From contig NZ_CP126981.1 in NCBI RefSeq assembly GCF_030252325.1, forward strand, positions 930,001-994,000: a stretch of DNA of 64,000 nt. Direction: 5' to 3'. This stretch comes from Candidatus Mycobacterium wuenschmannii. Lineage in GTDB: Bacteria; Actinomycetota; Actinomycetes; Mycobacteriales; Mycobacteriaceae. Both the position numbers and the translations under genes were made by a program. This document shows, in pieces, positions 8,263 to 18,254 of this stretch (within the stretch, counting starts at the first letter, position 1; every line of letters starts with the position of its first letter). Below the pieces are notes generated by a model. It had not been told where the DNA came from. It saw only the letters and a program-made list of their open reading frames with translations, and made no database searches.

Positions 8263-9297
8263 GTGACTCAGGCGGCGACTCGGCCGACATCCGACACCGA
8301 CAACACCGACATTCTCACGGTGGCCCGTCGGCAGGTGCTCGAACGCGGCGAGGGGCTGAGTCGGCAGCAGGTGCTCGACGTGTTGCAGCTGCCCGACGAC
8401 CGGCTCGAAGAGCTCCTCGCACTGGCACACGAGGTGCGCATGGCGCACTGCGGTCCCGAGGTCGAGGTCGAGGGCATCATCAGCCTGAAAACCGGTGGCT
8501 GCCCGGAGGACTGTCACTTCTGCTCTCAGTCGGGCCTGTTCGCCTCGCCGGTGCGCAGTGCGTGGCTGGACATCCCCAGCTTGGTCGAGGCGGCCAAGCA
8601 GACCGCCAAGTCCGGCGCCACCGAGTTCTGCATCGTCGCCGCGGTACGTGGCCCCGACGAGCGGCTGCTGGCACAGGTCGCCGCCGGCATCGAGGCGATC
8701 CGCGACGCGGTGGACATTCAAATCGCCTGCTCTCTCGGCATGCTGACGCAGGAGCAGGTGGACCGTCTCAAGGAGATGGGCGTCCACCGCTACAACCACA
8801 ACCTGGAGACCGCGCAGTCCTACTTCCCGAACGTCGTCACCACGCACAGCTGGGAAGAGCGCTGGGGCACGCTGGAGATGGTGCGCAAGGCCGGCATGGA
8901 GGTGTGCTGCGGCGGCATCCTCGGCATGGGCGAGACGGTCGAGCAGCGTGCGGAGTTTGCCGCGAATCTGGCCGAGCTGGACCCCGACGAGGTGCCGCTG
9001 AACTTCCTGAACCCGCGACCGGGCACCCCATTCGGCGACCTCGAGGTGCTGCCCGCCAGCGAGGCGCTCAAGGCCGTCGCGGCGTTCCGCCTGGCGCTGC
9101 CCCGGACGATGCTGCGCTTCGCCGGTGGCCGCGAGATCACCCTGGGCGACCTCGGCGCCAAGCAGGGCATCCTGGGCGGCATCAACGCCGTGATCGTCGG
9201 CAACTACCTGACCACGCTGGGGCGTCCCGCCGAGGCCGACCTGGAATTGCTGGATGATCTGCAGATGCCGATCAAGGCGCTCAACGCCAGCCTGTAG
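8263..9297 (+). CDS. bioB: biotin synthase
   Basis: A 344-residue radical-SAM enzyme that inserts sulfur into dethiobiotin in the last step of biotin synthesis. The radical-SAM CxxxCxxC is Cys80, Cys84 and Cys87 in [13 protein letters not shown]. The [2Fe-2S]-side motifs ([28 protein letters not shown]) are in the normal order. The GTG start at 8263 follows AAGGAG by a good distance. The next genes are bsaP, which supports BioB in mycobacteria, and a DUF2567 membrane protein, as in M. tuberculosis Rv1589-Rv1591. Confidence 0.98.
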   Translation: MTQAATRPTSDTDNTDILTVARRQVLERGEGLSRQQVLDVLQLPDDRLEELLALAHEVRMAHCGPEVEVEGIISLKTGGCPEDCHFCSQSGLFASPVRSAWLDIPSLVEAAKQTAKSGATEFCIVAAVRGPDERLLAQVAAGIEAIRDAVDIQIACSLGMLTQEQVDRLKEMGVHRYNHNLETAQSYFPNVVTTHSWEERWGTLEMVRKAGMEVCCGGILGMGETVEQRAEFAANLAELDPDEVPLNFLNPRPGTPFGDLEVLPASEALKAVAAFRLALPRTMLRFAGGREITLGDLGAKQGILGGINAVIVGNYLTTLGRPAEADLELLDDLQMPIKALNASL

Positions 9298-9303
9298 CGC
9301 GTG

Positions 9304-9531
9304 ATGGTCTCCGATCTGCCCGCACCGGTAGGTGCAGGCGTCTACAACGTCTACACGGGCGACTCCGCCGGCAGCACCGTGCCGACAGCGGCCCAGCTGG
9401 GCCTCGAGCCGCCCCGGTTCTGCGCCGAGTGCGGCCGCCGGATGGTGGTGCAGGTGCGGCCCGACGGGTGGTGGGCGAAATGCTCGCGGCACGGGCTGGT
9501 GGATTCCTCCGAGCTCGAGGCACAGCGATGA
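9304..9531 (+). CDS. bsaP: biotin synthase auxiliary protein BsaP
   Basis: A 75-residue protein directly after bioB. It carries Cys40, Cys43 and Cys60 in CAEC ... KC, with His63 as another possible ligand. Rv1590 and its relatives have been described as BsaP, needed for activity of mycobacterial BioB and thought to bind an iron-sulfur cluster. Position and the Cys pattern support the same role here. Start is ATG 9304; a GTG at 9301 is also in frame and neither has a strong ribosome site, which suggests coupling to bioB translation. Its stop overlaps the next gene by 4 bases. Confidence 0.85.
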   Translation: MVSDLPAPVGAGVYNVYTGDSAGSTVPTAAQLGLEPPRFCAECGRRMVVQVRPDGWWAKCSRHGLVDSSELEAQR

Positions 9532-10145
9532 CGGCCGCCGCTCCGCGGATTTCCCGACGACGGGCGGCCCTCACGGTCGCGGTGAGCCTGCTGCCGGGCG
9601 GCGCGCTGGTGGGTGGGCTCTGGGCGTGGATTGCCCCGCCGATCAAGGGCGTAGTGGCGCTGACGCACAGCGGTGAGCGCCTGCACGACTATCTCGGCAG
9701 CGAGGCCGATAACTTTTTCATCGCCGCGTTCATGATGCTCGGTCTACTGAACGTCGTCGCGGTTGTCGCGGCGGTCCTGGCGTGGCAATGGCGGGCGCAC
9801 CGCGGACCCGGCATGGTTGTCGGGCTGTGCGCCGGGATGGTCGGCGCGGCCGGCGTAGCGGTCGGCATCGGCGTTCTGGCCGCCCATTTACGCTATGGCA
9901 CAGTCGATTTCGGCATGATCCCGCTGAGTCATGATCACCCGCTGCAGTACTTCACGACGGCCTCGCCGGTGTTCTTCGGCCCGTCCCGGCTGCAGATCGC
10001 CTGCACGCTGTTGCTGCCCGCGGCAACAGCCGCGCTGGTCTACGCCGTCCCGGTAGCGGCGACGGCGCGCGACGACCTGGACGGCTATCCGCCCGTCGAA
10101 GCCGTTTACCCCCGGGTCGAAAGCGCTACTGCGGCAACGTCATAG
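9528..10145 (+). CDS. DUF2567 membrane protein (Rv1591-like)
   Basis: A 205-residue membrane protein with four probable membrane segments (about residues 14-40, 63-86, 95-118 and 160-180) and an extracytoplasmic loop with [20 protein letters not shown]. It corresponds in position and type to Rv1591. The function is unknown. The ATG overlaps the bsaP stop as ATGA, so it is the third gene of the bioB operon. Its 3' end overlaps the convergent lipase gene by a few bases. Confidence 0.85.
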   Translation: MTAAAPRISRRRAALTVAVSLLPGGALVGGLWAWIAPPIKGVVALTHSGERLHDYLGSEADNFFIAAFMMLGLLNVVAVVAAVLAWQWRAHRGPGMVVGLCAGMVGAAGVAVGIGVLAAHLRYGTVDFGMIPLSHDHPLQYFTTASPVFFGPSRLQIACTLLLPAATAALVYAVPVAATARDDLDGYPPVEAVYPRVESATAATS

Positions 10146-11477
10146 CGGGCGGCGGCGCACCGACTTGCCGGTGATGACCTTGGCAGCGATGACGGCCAGC
10201 CGTGCCATGCCGACGTAGGTCGTCGGGTTGAACATCGTCGGCCACTTCGTCCGGATCAGATGATCGGTCAGCGGACGACGGGCAAAGCGATCCTGTAACC
10301 AGCGCAACGCCATCGGCGCCGACAACGGATGCAGCAGCAGGTGCTCGTTGAACGCGTCGCGGTGGTAGGTGACGTCGGCGCCGCCGGCCGAGTAGGCATC
10401 GGCCAACCGGTCAATGTCCTCGACGTCGATCAGGTAGTCGTGGACGGCCTGCACGATCAGTACCGGCGGGGTGGGCACCTTGGCGCCCAGCCTGATGTTG
10501 TCGAAGACGTACTCCAACTCCGGCATCGCCAGGATTTCCTCCAGCGGGCGGTCCAGGTAGTCGCCGACGTCCTTCTTGATCATCCGGATGACCGCACCGA
10601 CGGTCGTCATGCTCTCCAGCCGGTGCAGCAGCGCGAGGCCTTCCTCGCTGGCGTGTTCGTTGATGACACGGTTCAGGTCGGGGTAGATGTGCACGAGCGC
10701 CGCGATCACCATCGCAGGCAGGCCGGACAGGACGCTGCCGTTGAGCCGGCGGAAGGTGTGGCCCAGGTCGCCGACCGGCGACCCGAGGACCGCACCGACG
10801 ATGTCCAGCTCCGGCGCGTAGTCGGCGCACAGCTCGGCCGCCCACGCGGTGGCCAGTCCGCCACCGGAGTAGCCCCACAGCGCCACCGGCGCCTTCGCGG
10901 ACAGTCCCAGTCGTTCGGCACTCAGTGCGGCGCGCACGCCGTCGAGAATGAAGTAGCCCGGCTCGAACGGCGCCCCCCACATGCCGGTGCGGCCCTCGTG
11001 GTCGGGGATCGACACCGCCCAGCCTTCGGCCAGCGCGGCGGAGATCAGCAGGAATTCCAGCTGGGCCAGCGATCCGAGTGCGTTGGCGCGGCGGCGCAGC
11101 GCGTACGAGGGAAAGCAGCGCGACGACACCGCGTCGATCGCGCACTGATACGACAGCACCGGGCACGGTCGGTCAGGGGTGGCTTCGGCAGGCACGATGA
11201 CGGTCGTCGCCGTGGCCGCCGGCTGGCCGTTCATGTCGGTGCTGCGGTAGAGCAGCTGGGTGGCCATCGAGCGCTGCGGGATCAGGCCGAGGAAGGCCAG
11301 CTCAACGTCGCGCGAGCGCAGTACGGTGCCGGGCTCGGCGTGCTGATATCCCGGCGGCGGCTCGTAGAACGGGTCGTCGGTCGGCAGCTGGGGGCGGGCT
11401 TTGGCTTGCAATTCCTCGTGCGGCGCAACGCCGATCCACTCGGCACCGGTAGCGGTCGCAAGGTTGCCAATGTCCAT
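10140..11477 (-). CDS. LIP-family lipase/esterase (Rv1592c-like)
   Basis: A 445-residue alpha/beta hydrolase of the secretory-lipase (LIP) family, the counterpart of Rv1592c. The nucleophile elbow is WGYSGGG with Ser204. [18 protein letters not shown] supplies the likely Asp, and [13 protein letters not shown] the likely His. Typical substrates are acylglycerols or other lipid esters. No clear signal peptide is visible from the chosen ATG at 11477, which matches the family's N-terminus ([13 protein letters not shown]). In-frame upstream starts would add about 22 unsupported residues. It lies between the bioB operon and nrtR and is transcribed on its own. Confidence 0.88.
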   Translation of the reverse strand: MDIGNLATATGAEWIGVAPHEELQAKARPQLPTDDPFYEPPPGYQHAEPGTVLRSRDVELAFLGLIPQRSMATQLLYRSTDMNGQPAATATTVIVPAEATPDRPCPVLSYQCAIDAVSSRCFPSYALRRRANALGSLAQLEFLLISAALAEGWAVSIPDHEGRTGMWGAPFEPGYFILDGVRAALSAERLGLSAKAPVALWGYSGGGLATAWAAELCADYAPELDIVGAVLGSPVGDLGHTFRRLNGSVLSGLPAMVIAALVHIYPDLNRVINEHASEEGLALLHRLESMTTVGAVIRMIKKDVGDYLDRPLEEILAMPELEYVFDNIRLGAKVPTPPVLIVQAVHDYLIDVEDIDRLADAYSAGGADVTYHRDAFNEHLLLHPLSAPMALRWLQDRFARRPLTDHLIRTKWPTMFNPTTYVGMARLAVIAAKVITGKSVRRRPL

Positions 11478-11539
11478 CGGGGCATTGTTGCTTAAGGGAG
11501 CATTAAGAATCCAGTTGGCCGGCCGGTGAGTCGCGCACG

Positions 11540-12259
11540 TCACGCCGAACCGGGAGGTCGCAGCGCCGCAAATTCGTCTGTGACGCGCAACTGGGAATCT
11601 GTGAATCGGAACAACGCCGCCGGTCGGCCACCGCTGCGGCCGGACTGCGCGACGGTGCCGGTGGGCGTGATGACGCCCCGGCGGGCGAGCACCCGCTGCA
11701 GATTCGTGGAGTCGACCTGATACCCCAGGGCCGCGCCGTAGATGTCGCGCAGCGTCGACATGGCGAATTCGGTTGGCGCCAAGGCGAACCCGATATTCGT
11801 GTAGGACATCTTCGCGACCAGCCGGGTCCGGGCGTGCTCGACCATCGGGCCGTGGTCGAACGCCATCGGCGGCAGCGCGGTGACAGGGTGCCAGCGGGTG
11901 TCGGACGGCAGCTCCGGGGTGGCGGGGGAGCGCACCAGCCCGAGGAAGGTCGACGCGATCGTCCGTGTTCCGGGCAATCGCGCCGGTTCGGAGAACACCG
12001 CGAGTTGTTCGAGGTGAGCGACCTCACGCAGGTCGACCTTCTCGGCGAGCTGGCGGCGCACCGACGTCATCATGTCCTCGTCGTGCCGGAGCCGTCCGCC
12101 GGGCAGTGACCACGCGTCGCGCTGGGGGTCGCGTGCGCGTTGCCACAGCAGCACGCTGAGCTCGGGTCTCAGTGTCTTGGGGCCCGACGGGCCCGCTGTG
12201 AGCCCGCGAACCTGGAATACGACGGCGAGCACTTCGTGCGCAGTGCTACCATTGACCAT
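11540..12259 (-). CDS. nrtR: NUDIX-domain NAD biosynthesis repressor NrtR
   Basis: A 239-residue regulator with an N-terminal NUDIX-like domain ([27 protein letters not shown] at about 50-76, a partly degenerate NUDIX box) and a C-terminal winged-helix region (about 165-230). This is the architecture of NrtR, which senses ADP-ribose or NAD-type ligands and represses NAD synthesis genes. It is divergent from nadABC, as in M. tuberculosis (Rv1593c). A TACAAT lies 7 bases before the ATG on the minus strand and falls inside the palindromic operator, so it is probably leaderless and autoregulated. Confidence 0.92.
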   Translation of the reverse strand: MVNGSTAHEVLAVVFQVRGLTAGPSGPKTLRPELSVLLWQRARDPQRDAWSLPGGRLRHDEDMMTSVRRQLAEKVDLREVAHLEQLAVFSEPARLPGTRTIASTFLGLVRSPATPELPSDTRWHPVTALPPMAFDHGPMVEHARTRLVAKMSYTNIGFALAPTEFAMSTLRDIYGAALGYQVDSTNLQRVLARRGVITPTGTVAQSGRSGGRPAALFRFTDSQLRVTDEFAALRPPGSA

Positions 12260-12282
12260 GTTTTCGATTGTAAGACGAAAAC
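12260..12282. promoter_or_regulatory. NrtR-type operator between nrtR and nadA
   Basis: GTTTTCG at 12260-12266 and its exact complement CGAAAAC at 12276-12282 flank a 9-base centre. The left arm touches the nrtR start codon and the centre contains the minus-strand -10 TACAAT. nadA starts 28 bases downstream. A palindrome in the divergent nrtR-nadA region is where NrtR is known to bind in this regulon type, so repression of both directions is expected. Binding itself is inferred. Confidence 0.75.
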
Positions 12283-12309
12283 CCGTGCCGCGAGGCGAAA
12301 GGATCGACT

Positions 12310-13383
12310 ATGGCAGTCGTGAATCGCACCGACGTGCTGTCAAACGGTCTGGATGAAGACATGACGAGCGTTCTGGCCGCAGGAATCATCAACTCTCCCA
12401 ACGGTTTCAGTGGCATTGACGGCGATGGCCAGTGGGCTGCCGAGATTCGCCGCCTCGCCGATCTGCGAAACGCCACAATCTTGGCGCACAACTACCAGCT
12501 GCCGGCCATTCAGGACGTCGCCGACCACGTCGGCGACTCACTGGCGCTGTCCCGGATCGCCGCCGAGGCACCCGAAGACACGATCGTGTTCTGCGGCGTG
12601 CACTTCATGGCCGAGACCGCCAAGATCCTGAGCCCCGACAAGACCGTGCTCATCCCGGACCAGCGCGCCGGTTGCTCGCTCGCGGACTCGATCACCCCCG
12701 AAGACCTGCAGGCCTGGAAAGACGAGCACCCCGACGCGGTCGTCGTCTCCTACGTCAACACCACCGCGGCGGTGAAGGCGCTCACCGACATCTGCTGCAC
12801 CTCCTCCAACGCCGTCGACGTCGTCGCGTCCATCGACCCCGAGCGCGACGTGCTGTTCTGCCCCGACCAGTTCCTCGGGGCGCATGTGCGCCGGATGACG
12901 GGGCGCGACAACGTGCACGTCTGGGCCGGCGAATGCCACGTGCACGCCGGGATCAACGGCGACGAGCTGACCGATCAGGCCCGCAAACACCCCGACGCCG
13001 AGTTGTTCGTCCACCCCGAGTGTGGCTGTGCCACGTCTGCGCTGTACCTCGCGGGTGAGGGCGCTTTCCCGGACGAGCGGGTGAAGATCCTGTCGACCGG
13101 CGGCATGCTGGACGCTGCGCGCGAGACCCGCGCCCGCGAGGTCCTGGTCGCCACCGAGGTGGGCATGCTGCACCAACTTCGCCGTGCCGCACCGGAAGTC
13201 GACTTCCGCGCGGTCAACGACCGCGCCTCCTGCAAGTACATGAAGATGATCACCCCCGCCGCGCTGCTGCGCTGCCTGGTCGACGGCGCCGACGAGGTGC
13301 ACGTCGATGCGCAGACCGCCGCACAGGCCCGCCAGAGCGTGCAGCGGATGATCGCGATCGGCCAGCCGGGCGGCGGCGAATGA
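12310..13383 (+). CDS. nadA: quinolinate synthase A
   Basis: A 357-residue [4Fe-4S] enzyme that condenses iminoaspartate and dihydroxyacetone phosphate to quinolinate. The cluster ligands expected for the family are present: Cys122 (AGCSLAD), Cys238 (HPECGC) and Cys308 (ASCKYM). Substrate motifs ILAHNYQ, VSYVN and [12 protein letters not shown] are intact. The ATG at 12310 follows GAAAGGA. It is the first gene of nadABC, overlaps nadB by 4 bases, and sits behind the NrtR-type operator. Confidence 0.97.
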   Translation: MAVVNRTDVLSNGLDEDMTSVLAAGIINSPNGFSGIDGDGQWAAEIRRLADLRNATILAHNYQLPAIQDVADHVGDSLALSRIAAEAPEDTIVFCGVHFMAETAKILSPDKTVLIPDQRAGCSLADSITPEDLQAWKDEHPDAVVVSYVNTTAAVKALTDICCTSSNAVDVVASIDPERDVLFCPDQFLGAHVRRMTGRDNVHVWAGECHVHAGINGDELTDQARKHPDAELFVHPECGCATSALYLAGEGAFPDERVKILSTGGMLDAARETRAREVLVATEVGMLHQLRRAAPEVDFRAVNDRASCKYMKMITPAALLRCLVDGADEVHVDAQTAAQARQSVQRMIAIGQPGGGE

Positions 13384-14978
13384 CCCCGCAGCCGGCCTGG
13401 CAGGAACACGCCGACGTCGTCGTCATCGGCACGGGTGTCGCCGGACTGGCCGCGGCGCTGGCCGCGCACCGCGCCGGCCGCCGGGTGATCGTGTTGAGCA
13501 AGGCCGGACGACGGGCCGGCGCGACGGCTACGCACTACGCGCAGGGCGGTATCGCGGTGGTGCTGCCGGATACCGACGACTCGGTCGACGCCCATGTCGC
13601 CGACACTCTCGCCGCCGGCGCCGGCCTGTGCGACACCGACGCCGTGACGTCGATCGTCGCCGACGGCTACCGGGCAGTGACCGAGTTGGTCCGCGACGGG
13701 GCACGTTTCGACCAGGCCGCCGCAGGGGGTTGGGCGCTGAGCCGCGAGGGTGGACACACCCGGCGCCGCATCGTGCACGCCGGCGGCGACGCCACCGGCG
13801 CAGAGGTGCAGCGCGCCCTCGACCACGCCGCCGCAACGTTGGACGTTCGCACCGGTCACGCCGCACTACGCGTGCTGCACGACGCGACGTCCGGCACGGA
13901 CGCCGTGACTGGCGTGCTGGTGGCCGATCGGCGGGGCATCGGCGTCGTTCACGCGCCGTCGGTGATTCTCGCCAGCGGCGGCCTCGGGCAGATGTACACC
14001 GCGACCACCAATCCCGCCGGGTCGACCGGTGACGGTGTCGCGCTGGCGCTGTGGGCCGGGGTCGCGGTCAGCGACATCGAGTTCATCCAGTTCCACCCGA
14101 CCATGCTGTTCGACGGCTCCTCGGACCGCGGGCCCGGAAAACGTCGCCCGCTGGTCACCGAGGCCATCCGTGGTGAGGGTGCGAACCTGATTGACAGTCA
14201 AGGCAATTCGGTGACCGCGGGCGTCCACCCGATGGGCGACCTGGCACCGCGCGATGTCGTCGCCGGGGCGATCGACGCGCGGCTGCGCCTCACCGGCGAC
14301 CGATGCGTCTACCTGGACGCCCGTCGCATCGAAGACTTCGGGCGCCGTTTCCCGACCGTCGCCGCCGCCTGCCGCGACGCCGGCGTAGACCCGGTCCGCG
14401 AGCCCATCCCGGTCGCTCCGGGCGCGCACTACAGCTGCGGCGGCGTGACGACCGATGTCCACGGTCGTACCGAGCTGGCCGGGCTGTACGCCGCCGGCGA
14501 GGTCGCCCGCACCGGCATGCACGGCGCCAACCGGCTCGCGTCCAACAGCCTGCTCGAAGGCCTGGTCGTCGGCGGGCGCGCCGGCCGGGCCGCGGCCGAG
14601 CACGCCGCGGTGATCGGTCCCGTCCGCGCGACCGCTGGGGAGCCGGGCACGGCCGCCACCCTGCCGCGCGCCGACCTGCAGCGGGTGATGAGTCGCGACG
14701 CCTCCGTGATTCGCGACGCGACCGGCCTGCGGCGGCTGATCGGGACGCTGTCCGCAGCGCCGCCGCATCCGGTCGACGGACGTGCCACTCTCGAGGACGC
14801 CGCGCTCACGGTCGCCGCCCATGCGGTTGCCGCGGCCGCGCTGGCTCGCGAGGAGAGCCGGGGCTGCCACCACCGCGCGGAGCACCCTGCCACTGGGCCC
14901 GCGCCTGCCCGCAGCCTTGTCGTCCGCCTCGACGCCGGCTACAGCGCGCAGGTCGAGGAGTTGGCGGCGGTCTGCTGA
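13380..14978 (+). CDS. nadB: L-aspartate oxidase
   Basis: A 532-residue FAD enzyme that oxidises L-aspartate to iminoaspartate for NadA. The FAD-binding Rossmann segment is at the N-terminus ([21 protein letters not shown], about 12-33). Flavoprotein active-site stretches [36 protein letters not shown] and [10 protein letters not shown] are present, as is the C-terminal [15 protein letters not shown] block. Translation is coupled to nadA by ATGA and to nadC by TGATG. Length is normal. Confidence 0.97.
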   Translation: MTPQPAWQEHADVVVIGTGVAGLAAALAAHRAGRRVIVLSKAGRRAGATATHYAQGGIAVVLPDTDDSVDAHVADTLAAGAGLCDTDAVTSIVADGYRAVTELVRDGARFDQAAAGGWALSREGGHTRRRIVHAGGDATGAEVQRALDHAAATLDVRTGHAALRVLHDATSGTDAVTGVLVADRRGIGVVHAPSVILASGGLGQMYTATTNPAGSTGDGVALALWAGVAVSDIEFIQFHPTMLFDGSSDRGPGKRRPLVTEAIRGEGANLIDSQGNSVTAGVHPMGDLAPRDVVAGAIDARLRLTGDRCVYLDARRIEDFGRRFPTVAAACRDAGVDPVREPIPVAPGAHYSCGGVTTDVHGRTELAGLYAAGEVARTGMHGANRLASNSLLEGLVVGGRAGRAAAEHAAVIGPVRATAGEPGTAATLPRADLQRVMSRDASVIRDATGLRRLIGTLSAAPPHPVDGRATLEDAALTVAAHAVAAAALAREESRGCHHRAEHPATGPAPARSLVVRLDAGYSAQVEELAAVC

Positions 14979-15835
14979 TGAGGCTCTCTGAGGCGGAGGT
15001 CGCCGAGGCCCGCGCCACCATCGCGCGCGCGCTCGACGAAGACCTGCGCTACGGCGCCGACATCACCACCACCGCCACCGTGCCGGACGGCGCGACCACC
15101 ACCGCGTCGCTGATCACCCGCGAACCCGGCGTCATCGCGGGTGTCGAGATCGCGGTTCTGGTGCTCGACGAGGTGCTCGGTGCCGACGACTACCGGATCG
15201 TCCACCGGGTCGACGACGGAGCGCGCCTGCAACCCGGCGATTCCGCGCTGACGGTCGAGGCGCGCACCCACGGCCTGCTGACCGCGGAGCGCACGCTGCT
15301 GAACCTCGTCTGCCATCTGTCCGGGATCGCCACCGCCACTGCGGCGTGGGTGGATGCGGTCGACGGCACCAAGACCCAGATCCGCGACACCCGTAAGACG
15401 TTGCCCGGCCTGCGGACCCTGCAGAAGTATGCGGTTCGCGTCGGCGGCGGCGTGAACCACCGCCTCGGGTTGGGCGATGCGGCGCTGATCAAAGACAACC
15501 ATGTGGCGGCGGCCGGCTCGGTGGTCGCCGCGCTGCGCGCGGTGCGGGCCGCCGCACCCGACCTGGCGTGCGAGGTCGAAGTCGACTCACTCGAGCAGCT
15601 CGACGAAATCCTCGCCGAGAACGCCGAATTGGTGCTGCTGGACAACTTCCCGATCTGGCAGACCCAGATTGCCGTGCAGCGCAGGGACACTCGCGCCCCG
15701 GCCACCAAACTCGAGTCCTCGGGCGGCCTTTCGCTCGACACCGCCGCGGACTACGCCGGAACCGGAGTCGACTACCTCGCCGTCGGCGCGCTCACGCATT
15801 CGGTGCGGGTGCTCGACATCGGCCTGGACGTCTGA
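14978..15835 (+). CDS. nadC: nicotinate-nucleotide pyrophosphorylase (quinolinate phosphoribosyltransferase)
   Basis: A 285-residue enzyme that turns quinolinate and PRPP into nicotinate mononucleotide. Family motifs are visible: EDLRYGADIT near residue 18, RTLLNLVCHLSGIAT, DTRKTLPGLRTLQKYAVRVGGGVNHR, LIKDNH, EVEVDSL and LESSGGLS. The ATG shares one base with the nadB stop (TGATG). It completes the de novo NAD operon and is followed directly by an MDR dehydrogenase gene. Confidence 0.97.
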   Translation: MRLSEAEVAEARATIARALDEDLRYGADITTTATVPDGATTTASLITREPGVIAGVEIAVLVLDEVLGADDYRIVHRVDDGARLQPGDSALTVEARTHGLLTAERTLLNLVCHLSGIATATAAWVDAVDGTKTQIRDTRKTLPGLRTLQKYAVRVGGGVNHRLGLGDAALIKDNHVAAAGSVVAALRAVRAAAPDLACEVEVDSLEQLDEILAENAELVLLDNFPIWQTQIAVQRRDTRAPATKLESSGGLSLDTAADYAGTGVDYLAVGALTHSVRVLDIGLDV

Positions 15836-15836
15836 G

Positions 15837-16865
15837 ATGCGCCAGCTGACGTACGCGGACGTCGGCAGCTACGCCTGGCGCGACGTGCCCGACCCCGAGA
15901 TCACCCGGCCGCAGCAGGCGCTGGTCCGTCCGCTGCAGGTGGCGTGCTGCGACCTCGACGTCGCAGTCGCCCGCGGCGTGGCGCCGCTGGCGCCCGGATA
16001 CGCCGTCGGACACGAGGGGCTGGCGGAGGTCGTGGCAGTCGGCTCGGACGTGACCGGCGTCGCGGTGGGCGACCGCGTCGTCGTCCCCTTCCAGATCAGC
16101 TGCGGCGATTGTCGCGAGTGTCGGCGCGGCGTCACCGGTTCCTGCGGCTCGGTTCCGCTGATGGCCATGTACGGGCTTGCGGCATTGGCCGGCCTGGACG
16201 GCGGCGGCTTCATGTCCGACGTGGTGCTGGTGCCCTACGCCGACGCCATGCTGATTCCGCTGCCGCCGACTGTCGACCCGGTCGCCGTCGCCTCGTTGTC
16301 GGACAACATCCCGGACGGCTGGCGTGCCGTCGGGCCGTATGCCGCGGAACTGGCCGGCCTGGATCCGGCCGACCGGCGCGTGCTGGTGATCGGGCGGCTG
16401 TCGATCGGGCTGTACGCGGCGGCACTGGCCGTCGCCCTCGGCAACCGGGTCGACTACGTCGATACCGACCCTGGTCGCCTGGCCGCCGCCGAGAAGGTCG
16501 GTGCGACCGTGCACGACCTGGCCAAGCCGGACAAGACGTGGGCGCCCTTCCCGGTCACCGTGCACACCACCGGCGATCCGAAGCTGTTGTCCGCGGCGTT
16601 GCGCGCCACCTGGCCCGACGGGGTGTGCACCGACACCGGCATCTACTACCAGCCGAGCGTCGAGGTCCCGATGCTGCAGGCCTATACGCGCGGGGTACGC
16701 CTGGCCACCGGGCGGGTCAGCGCGCGGGCGGTGATCCCGCAGGTGCTGGAGCTGCTGGGCGCCGGGTGCGACCTGGCGCCGGTCGTCGAGCGGGTGGTGC
16801 CGTGGGAGGACGCGCCGGCGGTCTGGCCGACGATGACCGGCAAGACGGTCTTCACCCGCGCTTAG
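15837..16865 (+). CDS. zinc-type MDR alcohol dehydrogenase-like protein
   Basis: A 342-residue medium-chain dehydrogenase/reductase. The catalytic-zinc region GHEGLAEVVAVGSDV is at about residue 59, and a cysteine group for structural zinc follows (CGDCRECRRGVTGSCG, about 88-103). The nucleotide-binding turn is unusual (VLVIGRLSIGLYAAALA instead of a plain GxGxxG), so cofactor use is uncertain. The ATG lies one base after the nadC stop, so it is co-transcribed with NAD synthesis. M. tuberculosis has a different gene (Rv1597) after nadC. The substrate is unknown. Confidence 0.85.
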   Translation: MRQLTYADVGSYAWRDVPDPEITRPQQALVRPLQVACCDLDVAVARGVAPLAPGYAVGHEGLAEVVAVGSDVTGVAVGDRVVVPFQISCGDCRECRRGVTGSCGSVPLMAMYGLAALAGLDGGGFMSDVVLVPYADAMLIPLPPTVDPVAVASLSDNIPDGWRAVGPYAAELAGLDPADRRVLVIGRLSIGLYAAALAVALGNRVDYVDTDPGRLAAAEKVGATVHDLAKPDKTWAPFPVTVHTTGDPKLLSAALRATWPDGVCTDTGIYYQPSVEVPMLQAYTRGVRLATGRVSARAVIPQVLELLGAGCDLAPVVERVVPWEDAPAVWPTMTGKTVFTRA

Positions 16866-16905
16866 GTCGTCGCGAAACAGACGTCAGGGCTGTGATTTTG
16901 GCGGC

Positions 16906-16930
16906 GGTTTCAAGGTTTGGTTGCAACAGT
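16906..16930 (+). repeat. left inverted repeat of the IS30-family element
   Basis: This 25-base stretch contains GTTGCAACA at 16920-16928 and matches the reverse complement of 18188-18212 at 18 of 25 positions. It overlaps the 3' end of the transposase frame. Confidence 0.55.
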
Positions 16931-18169
16931 GGTTTCTGTCGGGGCTGACAGTAGTGCGTTGAGGCGGTTGGTGGGGTTGTCCCAGCCGAATCGTTTCCGT
17001 GGGCGACCGTTGAGTTCGTCGGCGACGAAGCTGAGGTGTTCAGCCGAGTGGATCGACAGGTCGGTTCCCTTTGGAAAGTATTGCCGCAACAGGCCATTGG
17101 TGTTTTCGTTACTGCCTCGCTGCCAGGGTGAATGCGGGTCGCAGAAATAGATCTCAATGTCCGCGGCGAGGCTGATCCTGGCGTGCTGGGCCATCTCGTG
17201 ACCTTGGTCCCAGGTCACGGTGCGACGCAGGGTGGGCGGCAGTTCGGTGATCGCGGCGATCATGGCGTCAGCGACCATTTCAGCGCTGCGGCTGGCGGGC
17301 AGATGTAGCAGGCGCACATAGCCCGTGGAGCGTTCGACAAGGGTGCCGATCTGGGAGGCCTGGTTTTTACCGATGATCAGATCACCCTCCCAATGCCCAG
17401 GCACGGCCCGGTCGGCGGCCTCAGCGGGGCGCTCAGAGATGTTGACCATGCCCGGAATACGGCCACGACCGTCAGCGGCGCGGACTCTGTTACGGGGTTT
17501 GCGCAGCCCACGCCCGGTGCGTAGGCATTGGGTCAGCTCGCGACGCAGCTCACCGCGTCCTTGCACGTACAGCGACCTGTAAATGGTCTCGTGGGACACC
17601 TGCATCTCCGGACGGTTGGGATACATCGTGGCTAGCTCGCCGGCGATCTGTTCGGGGCTGTACTTCTTGAGCAACAACGTTTGCACCTTGTCGTGCAACC
17701 CCGGGCAGCGGGCCAGCTTGCCAGCCTTGGGGCGACGCGCCCGCTCTTCGCTGCGGCGCTGAGCGATCCGCGCCGAATAACCCGACTGAGCATCCCAGCC
17801 ACCACGGTAAGCGCCGAACCGATGCAGGGCCCGATAGCGGCCTGTGCGATTGCGCGCAGCACCGTTGATAGCGATCTCACGCATGATCGTCGACGGCGCC
17901 CGCCCCAACCGACCAGCGATCGAGCGGATCGACTCGCTCTGCGAGGTACCGATCATGATCTGCTCACGCTCACTTGGTGACAGCCGCGGCCGAATTCGGC
18001 CCTGCGGCTCGTGCATTCGTGGATTCACACCACCAAATCTGCGGAACCACTTCCTGCCACACGTCGCCGACACGCCGACCGCAGCGCCGGCATCTTCCGA
18101 CGACCACCCATCAGCAATCAACACCCAAAACCGACGCTGCACCGACAACACCTGAGGCTGCCCGGCCAT
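16910..18169 (-). CDS. IS30-family transposase
   Basis: A 419-residue transposase. N-terminal helix-turn-helix regions ([21 protein letters not shown] and [22 protein letters not shown]) bind the ends. The catalytic core shows the IS30 DDE pattern: WEGDLIIGK, then [12 protein letters not shown], then [22 protein letters not shown]. The ATG at 18169 is preceded by GAGGAG, so it is preferred over in-frame GTG/TTG codons 3-6 bases upstream. The frame is intact, so the element may still be active. Confidence 0.92.
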   Translation of the reverse strand: MAGQPQVLSVQRRFWVLIADGWSSEDAGAAVGVSATCGRKWFRRFGGVNPRMHEPQGRIRPRLSPSEREQIMIGTSQSESIRSIAGRLGRAPSTIMREIAINGAARNRTGRYRALHRFGAYRGGWDAQSGYSARIAQRRSEERARRPKAGKLARCPGLHDKVQTLLLKKYSPEQIAGELATMYPNRPEMQVSHETIYRSLYVQGRGELRRELTQCLRTGRGLRKPRNRVRAADGRGRIPGMVNISERPAEAADRAVPGHWEGDLIIGKNQASQIGTLVERSTGYVRLLHLPASRSAEMVADAMIAAITELPPTLRRTVTWDQGHEMAQHARISLAADIEIYFCDPHSPWQRGSNENTNGLLRQYFPKGTDLSIHSAEHLSFVADELNGRPRKRFGWDNPTNRLNALLSAPTETTVATKP

Positions 18170-18187
18170 CAACACTCCTCACCGCAA

Positions 18188-18212
18188 AGTGTTGCAACGA
18201 CCCCCTGAGCCC
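18188..18212 (-). repeat. right inverted repeat of the IS30-family element
   Basis: Partner of the repeat at 16906-16930, with the shared GTTGCAACA core read on the minus strand. It lies about 20 bases upstream of the transposase start codon. Confidence 0.55.
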
Positions 18213-18232
18213 AAGGGCCAAACAACGGCCTT
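18213..18232 (-). terminator. hairpin after the Rv1598c-like gene
   Basis: On the minus strand AAGGCC, a loop of about 7 bases and GGCCCTT form a short stem just past the stop codon of the deazaflavin-dependent reductase. No long T-run follows. It abuts the outer end of the IS element. Confidence 0.35.
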
Positions 18233-18254
18233 GGCTGCGCTCTCGCGGCGGGGG

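Larger units (their letters stand above)
16906..18212 (-). mobile_element. IS30-family insertion sequence
   Basis: An element of about 1.3 kb with one transposase gene and imperfect terminal inverted repeats of about 25 bases (18 matches), sharing an exact GTTGCAACA core. It sits between the convergent MDR dehydrogenase and deazaflavin-dependent reductase genes, so no gene is visibly broken. I could not find a target-site duplication at the proposed ends, so the ends are approximate or the duplication has decayed. The M. tuberculosis order here has no such element, as I recall. Confidence 0.8.

Noticed and set aside
16903..18215. Target-site duplication flanking the IS element
   Set aside because: The bases next to the proposed ends (GGC and AAG) do not match, and shifting the ends by a few bases gave no convincing duplication.
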